Below are positions 46,601 through 58,600 of a stretch of DNA of 64,000 bases, in pieces (positions within the stretch are counted from its first letter, which is position 1; every line of letters begins with the position of its first letter). The notes beneath the pieces were generated by a model. The model was not told where the DNA came from, did no database searches, and saw nothing but the letters and a program-made list of their open reading frames with translations. The DNA comes from Eublepharis macularius. Its lineage: Eukaryota > Chordata > Lepidosauria > Squamata > Eublepharidae. Where the stretch lies: assembly GCF_028583425.1 (NCBI RefSeq), contig NC_072798.1, positions 16,618,501-16,682,500 on the forward strand. The letters run 5' to 3'. A program made the position numbers and the translations under genes.

Positions 46601-49600
46601 TGGGGGCACTTTGTTCAGGGGCCCCTGGAACTGCACAACTTGACCTAATCTATCTGAAATTTGGTGGGTCTTTCAACAGCTCTGCAGCGATTTTGGTGTA
46701 ATTTTCTTGAAAAACAGGCACTCGAGCACCCCAGAAATATTCTTCCATAAAGAATAATGGACTCAGCTAATTTCAGTATCTGAATACTAAATGTGTCTGG
46801 GAAGACCTGAATATCCAGAATATTGATATTTACAGCCTTCTCAATATCCAAATCTGAAAACTACCAAGTTTTATTTGAGTGCCCATCCCTACCAAAATAT
46901 CTGCACACAGAAAAAGCTTCTTTGCGTGGATGTGTGACTTCCTTTCTCCTGCTATAACTCAGAAGGCCCCCAGAAACGCTTCTTCTAGGGAGATTCTCCG
47001 GAACAGCATCGGGGAGGAGTAAGATGTCTTCCTCCGGAGTGGACAATCAGCAGAAATCACCTCCCCCCCCCGCACCCATGTACATAGAACTTGTGAAATC
47101 CTAAGCAGAGTTACTCCAGTCTAATCCCATTGAAACCAACAGTCTTAGACTGGAGTAACTCTGCTTAGGATTTCACTGTCAGATAGGATCCAACCCACTG
47201 CAAGCAATCTAATTGTCACAATGAAAATGTAGGGCTGTTCACCAAATGCAAATGCTTTACATTTGTGTAATTTGATTTGCAGTCAAGTTTATTTTCTGCG
47301 AGGTTGTATGGAATGTAAATATATGCTGTAATGGCAATAATAATGATACCATCACCTGGTCTCTAAGGTATCGCAGCATTGATTTTTCTCTTTACAAGAA
47401 GCAGCTATACTTTCTTTTTATAATACTCTTGGTTTTAGCTTTATACACTCCTTATTCATGCAAAGGAGTTATAATAGCCTTGAAAATTGTACTTCCAGGC
47501 CTCCGATTATCCTGTTGTACTGTCTTTGGAGAATCACTGCAGCCCAAAACAGCAGGAAGTAATGGCAGATTATATGAAAAGTATTCTAGGAGACAGGCTG
47601 GTTACTTCTACAATTGATGGCACGATGCCGACAGAATTACCTTCCCCTGAGGTAACAACATTGATTTTTCCCTCATGTTAAAGATGATAAGGAAGAAATC
47701 TTTGTGGTTGGTTTGATTATCTCCTGTGAATGTTGCAAATTTCCCCCCATTAAAACACTGCTATACTTCAGTTGATGAAACAAAATTAATCACCTTACCC
47801 ATGAGAAAGCATTCTTTTCAATGAACAGCAAACATCTTATATCCGTATTGAGAGGACAACAACGTTTATAAAGTCTGGAGCGTAGAGATGAAGTACAGGA
47901 TATAATGTTTTTCAGGTTTTTGGATTTTCCACTATACATTGCAATGATTTATTGCTACCTTAAGGCTTAGAACAGAAGAAAACCTCATATTTATCTGTTA
48001 TGCAACATTAATTTTTTCCTGTTAAAAAGTACGATGTGTTAGAAAAGTACTAATGCAGAAATTGTGCACTTTTGAAATTCTTCAAGCATCTCCCAAGATA
48101 GCTTCAACTCCCTCAATAAATTTTCTCTAGAACCATTCTACAGTTGTTTCATGAAAACATTTTCACTGCACATCCACCCAACCCGATACCACCAGGGAGG
48201 AGGGAAACAGTAAGCATCTGTGCCACAAAAGGCCATACACGCTTCCTCTGCGATAGCTACCGTGCTACAAGCCATCCCATTCCATGTCTCAGCGATGCAT
48301 AGACTGTAGATCAAGGCTGTCATTGTGGGTCCTTTCATACATTATGACAGCAATGTGAGAGAAGGCTCCCTGGAGCATTATCCCTTGACAGGAATACCTG
48401 GAACATGGGACCGTGCGGGCAAACCACTCACATGAGTCCTTCCCACCTGATCATTTATTCATTGCTTTTGAATCTCATCTTTCTTTTTTTATTGAGCTCA
48501 AGAGGGCTTACATAGGTTTTCCAGATGCTCTTCCATCCAGGCTTTGGCTAGAGTTGTTAAGTGGAACTATCTTAATTCCTCTTTGCCGATCCCCTCCACC
48601 CCGCCTGAAATCCAGCAATCCATTTCTATCCCCCTGTTTAGGAATTTGAGTTTCAAATCAACTCCTCTTTTGTGAAGACAACAAAGCCATGCATTCTAAC
48701 CACTACACCATACTGCCTCTGGTAGTTCAGGGAAGTTCTTAACCCCTCCTCTCAGTTATGTGAAAGATAGGATATTTTCCTCCCTCTACTCACTGCTGCT
48801 TTTCCCATCAGAAACTTATATCAATCTCTTCTGCATTTTATCCTCATCATAACCTTGTCAGGTCAATTAGGCTGAGAGTGTGTGACTGGCCCAAGGTCAC
48901 CTAGGAAGCTTCCGTGTTGGAGGTGAGAGTCAACCCAGTTTGGCATTCTAACCACTACACCACATTGTCTCCTTTTTTATCCTCACAACAACCTTGTGAA
49001 GTAGGTAAGGCTGGAATGGCCGAAGTTACAAAAGGGTACATAGAACACCATCGTGTGGTCTAAATAGAAACGACACTATCACGTGGTGAAAAAAACCAAA
49101 CCCAAACTCTCCAAAACAAATTAATGAGCCATTAAAGAGAATTACTTTTTTGAAAGAGGAAAAGAGAATAAGAGAAAGCAATTGCTATATCTAAAAAAGG
49201 AAAATTTAGGAAAAGAAATTCCACCCCCTGTAACAGCCTGAGTGTTGATCAAACTGAGACCTGTTTAGCTTGCTCCAGGTTGCTTTATCATATTCCCTCT
49301 AATCATACTCTGGAGCCATTGTTAATTGAGTGGAAAGACTTTTATGGTTGGCCCTGTAACAGCTCCAAAATGTTATCAGGGTGATGTTGGAAGAAGAACC
49401 TCAGGGGAGTAGCAATGTTGGAACCCTTGTGAATGTAAAATTTATTGGTTGGATTCATTTTAATTGTACCATTACAATTCAAGCCTTTTTCAAAAGTTTT
49501 GTTTTTACACAGTTTATGTTCATCTTCGTTCTTCTGTGCTGACACACATGGGGACTGCGCAGGCGCAGGCCAGCCGCCGGAGAATTTTCTAGAGCTTCCA

Positions 49601-52600
49601 TGGCTCCGAAGGGGCCGTTTGTCGCGCGCCTCAACGACCGTTTTCCCGCCCAAACGGTCACGTGATCCTCCAGCGACCAACGGCCCCTTCCCTCAGTTCT
49701 CTTCTTGCCGCCGCTTGGAGAGAACGTGAGCTTCGTTGCTCTGTGCTTTTTTGTGCTTCGTGCTTTATTCTGACTGATTGCTTGGCTTTTGACTTCGGAC
49801 TTCTGTGCTGACACAGTTTATGTACTAATGAATATCTTCTAACTTAAAATTGAAAAGAAAGATCAGAGAGGTCCCCTGTTGCATCAGTATCCTCTTGTAG
49901 TGCACTTCATGGGCTATTATCAGTGCCGGTTCTTCTTGTCCAGCCTAAATATTTGGTATCCCAAAAAGCTTGTGAGATGTCCTTAGAATGTGTATAGTCA
50001 TCTTGCGGGCTGGTTCACAGGTACAATACCACCACCAAATTTTTGTATTTGCCCATGTTCACAGGGAGAAAGCACTCTATGACCTGGACAGATTTGCCTA
50101 CCTGGTTGCACACAGTTGCCACAATAGCTGCAATTGCAACAAATATTGGTTCAATCGCCCAGATCTCCCTCTCTCTCTCATGCACACACAGAGCAGCAAC
50201 ATCGGTTATTAGGTGTAGTTCTGTTTCTGGTATTCATGCTATGTACTTCTCATGAACATGGGCAAGTGAGGGTCTGAAGATATTTATAGCATCATCGGAC
50301 GTGGGAACTAACCCAATGACTAACCACACAAATTATTTGGCACGTGCTTTGAATGTGGTGCATTAATTATGAAGTATTCTGTTACTGCCCATACTGATGA
50401 CAGAGTTGCCAGGTAAGTTTTTCATTTGAGGCAGTTCAAGTTTCTCCCATGGATGGCTATGGATTAGAGGGTTCTGCCAGTCTACAACTAACCAGGCAAG
50501 ACAGATTTATCCAATCAATATGAAGGGATATTTCGTATCTCTAACCAAATGAGAGGTGCGTGGAGAAAAAAGGACTTTTTTGGTGTGTTGCTGTGGTTAA
50601 CTGCAATGAACATGGTTCCATCCCTGACCAATGTCACGGGGGAAGCGGGAATGTTAGACAAGAGGAAGAAATTCTGATTTTACTGGTTCCCTCCACCACA
50701 TCCTTGTACCAAATCAAATTACAGTGAAATGTATGTATATCCTTTTCCACCTGAAATCAAGAAACTCGAACAATATGGCCAAGATAGCATCATTTCCCAG
50801 GAGTTCTGCTTTCTATCGATAATTTGCCACTGTGCCATTTGTTCCCTATTTGCAATTAAAAACAGTATTGTGGAAATTCTTACCATAAAAATGGCTTACA
50901 GTGTACTCCTGTGTTGGCATGAATGGTGCACGGTGGCCCAAAGAGATAGTTTTTATTTCATTTCTTCTGAGAAGCTTGGGGGATGTGGTGAGGATGCTGA
51001 CGATGTTCATGAGGCTTTATAGATTAAAACAAGCATCCAAAAAACTATCAGAAAGAAATAGGCCCCCTGCCCCCACAGAGTTTACTATTGAAATTTCAGG
51101 AATGAAAGGGACAACAAAAGATAGGGAGGAATGGGATATACGAGGATGAATACAAGTACATGCACGTACACATACTGAGGTATCAATATAGGGTTATGCA
51201 TGCATTACTCCAGTGCAGGAGATGGCATTTCTCTCTCTTTCAAATAGGCATTGAGCACTCAGTTCACAGAAACCTCTTCTTTTTTTAAAAAAATTAAAAT
51301 TTAATTTAATTAACTGAATAACAATTAACTGAATGACAATTAACAATATAACATTGTAACAACATAGAACAAACTAACAAGCATACATACAAAGTGCCTC
51401 TCATAAATATTGGAACTTTGCCATGTTATAAATATTGATAAAGAGTTATGTAACCTTTAATACTAGAAAAACTTAACATTAGTTTAGGGTAACCAAAGAA
51501 GTGATAGATGTTTAGGAGGGTGTATATCATTGACAATTAAAAATTCAAAAAATGGAAACCATTTAGTTACAAAATTAGTTTCTTTCGGACAGAGTTGTGA
51601 TTGATTAATAATTTCTGAGACCTTTTCTTGGATGTAAAAATCCCATAACTTAATTAACCAACTTTCTATAGAGGGGATTTTAGGTGATTTCCAGCTGGAT
51701 GCCAATAATGACATAGCCGCCGTTAAAAGATTACAGATTAACTCTTTCCTTATATTAGGGATATCTACAGTTTCCCATTGGTTCCAAAAAATTAGTTTGG
51801 GATCAAAAGGGATAGAATATCCAGCAATTTCTTGTATATTTGTTAGGATTTCCTTCCAAAATTTCTCAATGTATGGGCAAGCCCACCAACAGTGCGCGAA
51901 AGAACCCACTCCACCACACCCTTTCCAACAGAGTGGGGAACGCTTTGGAGAAATCAAGGAAAGTTTCTTGGGAGTTAAATAACATCGGTGGAGAATTCAG
52001 AAACCTCTTCTCACACACAGATTTCTTCCAATAAAATTGGAGCAACTCCATTAAGTGCAAGAGATGTCTCTTGAATTTTCTTTATTTTTTTCTTTATGTC
52101 ATTTATAGTCCACCTTTCTCACTGAGACTCAAGGCGGGCTACATAGTGAGAGATTAGTAAAGTCAATATAAAGGACATTTCCATAAACAATACCATAGGG
52201 TAAACAAATACAAGTTTATAAAGGTGCAGCATTAGCAAGATTCCAATACAGAGTTGAAGAAATGCTGAAATAGAGCATAAGCAATTCTAGGATTGACATT
52301 AGACAACATGGAGCACAGGTGGTACATAGGAGCACCTATTTAAAGCAACAGATAATATGTAAGGCAACATAATGGTGAAGTCTATGGTCCCTAACCCATT
52401 AGCGAAGTGTCTGAGACTCCCTCCCTACAATACAGCCTTCCTATCTGAATAAATAAAGAATATCAGTCTTAATCATGGTTTTATTCAGGGTGGGGAGAGC
52501 ACATGATCCCATTTACCACACTGATTTGTCCCTCCTAACCATTCCTTCTACCAGCTGTTTCAAGCATGGATTTTTTTGAGAGCACCACTGCACTGGTGAA

Positions 52601-55600
52601 AGATGTGTGCCTTTAACCAGTCTGACTGAGACTTCAGATATTTATTTATGTACATTGGTATATATTTTTAAAGCATTTGTACTTAAAAGTAACGATTCTT
52701 ATTCCATTTAATCCATTTTTGTTTCATATGTAAAACTCAGGGAGACAGATGGGCTCAGTGGCAGGTTTTTAGAAGTTTCTTTTGGCTGTGAGGAAATCCC
52801 CGATTCTCCATTCATTTTCTTAAATTCCCTTCAGAAAATAAAGCAGCCCACCTCTCAAGGAAGACCTCAACACAAGAAGCTTAGCTTGACCTGAACTTAT
52901 TGTTGGGGAAAAGGGTAAAAAAAAATAGCTTTAAATCAGAGGTGCAATAGATCTTGAATCAACAGAGAGTCAGCACACGAGTTTAGCTTTTAAAATCATT
53001 TACTTCTAAAGGAAAAGGGTCACAGGTTGCCTACAAAATAACAAACACCTAGAGCTACATTTTCTTACTACTTGTTACAAACAAAGAGCTGGGATAACTG
53101 AATGGAGAATCTTCTTCCTCCTCCTCCTTGACCCTAGAAAGAAAGTCACCTGACCTATAGACCAATAACAGTTTACAAACACACTTCAGTTTCCCCGGGC
53201 TTGCAGATTATTGGCTCTGTGCCAAGTTCCCTTTCCAGGTCAATCTAAACAATAGCATGGTAGGTAAACACATTAACCCCATAATGACTGAATGTCAGAC
53301 CTTGCAACACACATATATTCCAACACTTATTACCATAGCTTTCCAGAACACCAACTGAGAAGAGTAATTGATGTTCTAAAGAACCCTTTTCTTAGTATTT
53401 GCAGGGTACCCCTGGGATCGACAGAAAAAAATCTTCCTCCGGAGCATTCTGAGAAGGAACTGTATGTTCATCTGCTATATATGGCATTGGTCTAAAAGAC
53501 TGTTGTGTTTGAAATCAGGTTGCATGTTTCAACGCATATAATTTATAGTCTTTAATACCAATTATTTTCTTATCACAGGCACTAAAATTCAAAATAATGA
53601 TTAAAAATAAGAAACTTGGAACACTTGAGGAAACACTGGGAAGAGTGGGCACAGACATCCATGGTCAGACCGGGGAAGTTGAAGAAGTGCAAACCACGGA
53701 TGATGAGCTCGATGACGAACCTTCGGCCAAGGAGCCCCTGCTTAAAAAGAGACGAGTGAGCTGGAAAGGTGCAGGTCCTCCTCGAAAAAAACAAAAAGTA
53801 AGTAGGACTTTTGTGCAGTGGAGCTTCTGAACTTCAAAGGATCTTCCTTAATCAAAGACACCTCCAGGGAAGAAGATCTGAATGTCCCTCAAAGAAACAG
53901 AAATTTTCTTCCTCACCTAAGAATTCACCAGTTCTTAAAGATGACTGATACGATCTCTCCATTGATGCCCACACACTGACTGAGGTCACGACAGCAAGCC
54001 CCCTTGGCAAATCCATCAGAGTGCAAAGACAGAGTAGTGGTGGTGAGAGAACCTGGGCTTTTTTGGGTGGCAGTCCCTTCATCCTGGAACCTCCTCCCTG
54101 AAGAGCTGTGAAAGACTTCGTCCCTTTTGATGTTTTGCTGGGGCTGTTAGACATTTTTCTTTCATCTAGCATCTGATGAGAATGGGGGCTGCTTTGTAAA
54201 TGGGCAGGTTTTATTGTCATGCTTGAAACTGTGACAACTAGTGAATGTTGGAAAGTAGGGAAACGAGTAGACACTAGTTTCAAAATTAAATATATCCAGT
54301 CACCACCACCCTACACAGATCTCAAGAGTAGGCATGTTGGCTCTCACATTAGCAATTCGTCTGTAGGTCATACATGCCACCATAGTGGTCACATGAGCCT
54401 GCTTTCTACTGGATCAGACCATTGTTCTATCATTGTTCTGTACAGTTCTGGTCGCCACACCTTAAAAAAGATATCATAGCACTGGAAAAAGTACAGAGAA
54501 GGGCAACTAAAATGATTAAAGGGTTGGAACACTTTCCCTATGAGGAAAGATTGAGGCGCTTGGGGCTCTTTAGCCTGGAGAAAAGACGACTGAGGGGAGA
54601 CATGATAGAGGTTTACAAGATAATGCACGGGTTAGAGAAGGTAGAGAAAGATGTGTTTTTCTCCCTTTCTCACAATACAAGAACTCGTGGGCACTCTATG
54701 AAATTATTGAGCAGTCGGGTTAGAACAGATAGAAGAAAATACTACTTTACACAAAGGGTGATAAACACATGGAATTCGTTGCCACAGGAGGTGGTGGCAG
54801 CTACAAGCATTGCCAGCTTCAAGAGGGGACTGGACAAATATATGGAGCAGAGGTCCATCAGTGGCTATTAGCCACAGGAGATAGATGGTATTCTCTTTGT
54901 GGGGAGGTGGTGCTCTGTTGTCTTGATGCTGGAAGGAAGGCAGAGGGAGGGCTTCTGGTGTCCTGGCCTCACTGACAGTCCTTTAGATGGCACTGGATTT
55001 CTAGCCACTGTGTGTGACAGAATGTTGGACTGGATGGGCCACTGGCCTGATCCAACATGGCTTTGCTTATGTTCTTATGTTCTTATGTTCTTAAGATCAG
55101 TATTGGCAGCTTTGGTTGGCAGCGTCTTTCCAGATTCTCAGGAAGAAGTCCTTCATATCAACTATTGGCTGATCCCCTGATGACTGGTGGTGCTGGGGAT
55201 GGAACTTAGGACCTTCTGCATGCAAGGCAGTCTCCCACTGAGCCATGGACCCATGTCCTGAAGAGAGCTGGTTGAGAATGCCTGGGGAGTATTTCTTGAA
55301 GTACCACCAAGTGATGGCCAGCAGGCATATTAAGTGGCAAAACTGTTCCAGATTGGGCTGCATCTGCTTTTCTGAAGGTTCTCCCGTTCAATAACCTCCC
55401 TACATGTACAAAAAGCAGCCAGTGTATCAAGGATAATGGGAGGCCATTATGCATAGGCAAGGGGGCATTTGGAAGGGGAAGGCTGGAAAACCTCCAGGTT
55501 TGAATATCTGAACACTGCGAACCTGCAATGTTCAAATCCTCCCATGCCATTGCTCTCCTTACTTACTGAGAGAGGTCAACAGATTCAGGTAACAATTTGA

Positions 55601-58600
55601 CAAGCTCACAGTTTTTGAAGAGGGGGAGAAGAGGGAGGGCTCAGCTCTTTTCAGAACGATGCCATGCCTCTCCTTACAAGCACCTTTCCTGCAAGGCCAG
55701 GGAGCTTCCTAGATTCTAAAGGGATTCCCCTCTCCACACCCTTGCAATCGTCCAATGTTATTCTTTTAAAAAAACAGGCCAGCAGATCCCAGCAGTACAT
55801 AGCACACCTTTTTTAAAGCACCAGGATTTCAAATGCTCCCCCATCACATCTCTATGCATAACATTTTCCCCCCTTTTTACATGTTCTACTTTGTGGAGTG
55901 GAGAGCACCCTCGAGTCATAGCTAACTTTGGTGACCCCCCCCAGTGGGTTTTTCATGGCAAGAGACTTATAGAGGTGGTTTGCCATTGCCTACCTTTGCA
56001 ACCCTGGTCTTCATTGGAGGTCTCCCATCCAATTACTAACCAAGGCAGACCCTGCTTAGCTTCTGAGACCCAGTGAGATCAGGCTCACATGGACTATCCA
56101 GGTCAGGGCATTCTACTTTTTATCTAGGCTTTTTAAAAAAACGCCTGCATTTCCACTACCTACTTTACTAATCATTTTTACTACAGGACTGGGCACCTGG
56201 TATGGGCCATGCAGACTGTTGATTTCCCCCAGGACTTCTCCTAGGTTGTTCTTATTACCAGATCTCAGAGGCTTTCAAAAGGAGTTTTGACTGCTAAGGG
56301 GCCCATATAAATCTGTAATTAAAGTTAACTACATGTAAGAGAATATATAATATGAAAACACCTTTCCTGGCTTATAATACAAAATAGATAATCACAAGTT
56401 ATGCATCTATGAATACATTTTGTTCTTTAGTTATTATCTTTTGTAAGGTGAAAAAGCCTTCATTAGGGAGACTGTAGTGTAGGACAGGGGTCACAACCAA
56501 GGCTTACCAGGTTGCCTGCTCACACCCGCGCATGCAGTGGGAGAAAATGGGGCAGGGAGAGATGTCATGGATGTGGTGACATCGCTTCTGATTGCCATGT
56601 TCATGACATTTTAGGAATTTGCTCAATCTCTATACTCTTTACCGTTGATATTAGGGGAATTTCTAGAGTGCTATGAGATGTGATGTTACTTCCAGGTCAT
56701 CATCACCCAGAAGGGACACCACTGTGTTGCATGACACTCTCACCTCCATGTCCTGCCTCTAAAATCTTCTGCAAGTGCCAGGTGCAGGCCAGGCACCCTA
56801 CCACAACCCCAGTCGACTACAAGAGGGGCTGTGGCTCAAAGTTAGAAAATCTGCTTGGCATGCAAGTTCAATCCTTGGCATTTCCAGTTGAAAGATCCAG
56901 GTGGTAAGTGATGTGAAAACCTCTGCCTGAGACCCTGGAGAGATGCTACCAGTCTGAGTAGACAATAGTGACCCTGAGGGACCAATGGTCGGATTCAATG
57001 TAAGGCAGTTTCATGAGCATGTGTATGTTAAAAAATATATTACTAGGTCTTCCCTGGGTCTGCAGTCAGCTCCAGTCTCTTCTCTTTCAAACTATACAAA
57101 CAGAAGATCATTATGTTGCTGGACTGCACCATCCTCTGGTGAAACTAACATCAGAGCTTCTGGCCGTTCAAAAACAGATGGCATGTATGGTTTACTAATA
57201 GTGTAGCTCTTCAGCGTCAGAATTCTATTTCACGTTCTGCCCTTCCCTCACCATGTGACTCTTCAGGTTTGATTCCAGTTCATTCCACATGTTCATTTGA
57301 ATGAAGCTAAACCAAATCCATAGCCATTGTCACTTGAAATGGGGGAACTCTGAGCCTATCAAAAGGGATGTTGCTGATGCTGTGGGCAATTGCTGCTTGC
57401 CCAAAACAAGCAGCCAGTTGCACTTCTGATGCTGTGTAGCTGTACCCATACATTAACGTATGTGATCGTCAAGACATTTCCTCTGTTTCTCAGTTTCTTA
57501 CCTGAACTCTGTGTAAAATGTTGTTGAATGAAGAATAACTATTTTACACTTGACAGGTGTCACAGAGTGCTTGCACCTTTGAAGTAAATAAATAAATTTT
57601 GCACTGCATAATATAACGTTCTTGTGATCATTTCCCAAGGAGGTTGCTTTCAGTCCTTTCTCAATATTTCTTCAAAATTTCAGAACTTGTCAATGTATTA
57701 TTCTTTGTTAGAACTGCTCAGACTCGAATTCCAGCTGAGCATGTTTATTTTAAGCAGTGTACGTGAGACAGAAGGGGACTGAGCAAGAATAAATATATTT
57801 CATTTCTTTCTTGACTGCATTTGCTGAAGAGTTATGCGCTGCTCATGAGCTGCAATGCGCCTGCCTATGCATAGGATCCAACTGGCTACTGCAACATGGT
57901 GCCTTACTTACATCAAAAGCATCTCCAGCAAGTGCCTGCCTAGTCTTTTCCTTGAAACTTTTCATGTTGTATCAAGCATCTGAGTACAATTTAAGTTACG
58001 AAGTTTATTGTAAAGCGTAAACAGGCATAACAACCACTGCATCACTCAGTAAGACAGCATAGGCCCAGGCCAAAATTAAAACTATGCAACAAAACACCAG
58101 CATCATACACAGCAGAAGAGAAACCCTGGAAGTGATGTCATGTTGCTGCTGGAATCACTGGAAACTCTATGGTTTTACCTAGACCAATGTGGCGTCACTT
58201 CTGTTTTCCCTGGAAATGACATCATGGGGTACGTGATGCCAGTCTTCCCCCCAAATCCAGAACCCACGAAGCTCCCATTGGTTGCCAGGAATGGTTGCCG
58301 GGCATGGCATGGTCTGGCAACCTTACTGTTATTATAGCCACTGCTACATCTATCAACACCACACTGCTACACACAGATGGAGTGTTTGTTTCCTTTGAGC
58401 ACCTGGGATGACTCTCATAATTCAGAACTTTATCCTAACGTTTGATAATACTTCCCTTATCATCATTTAATGTAACATTTTTTCAGTCTTGCTACATTCA
58501 TAGATCTCTAGGGATGAGTGGATTTCCCCAGTTCTGTTTTAGTGGCATTCTTACTCTGGTTGATCCTGGGCTTCTGTTCCAACCATCTGCACTGAATTTT

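Noticed and set aside
55890-56112. 5S rRNA gene or pseudogene
   Set aside because: Only the head resembles 5S; the rest is a shared SINE body found at several sites.
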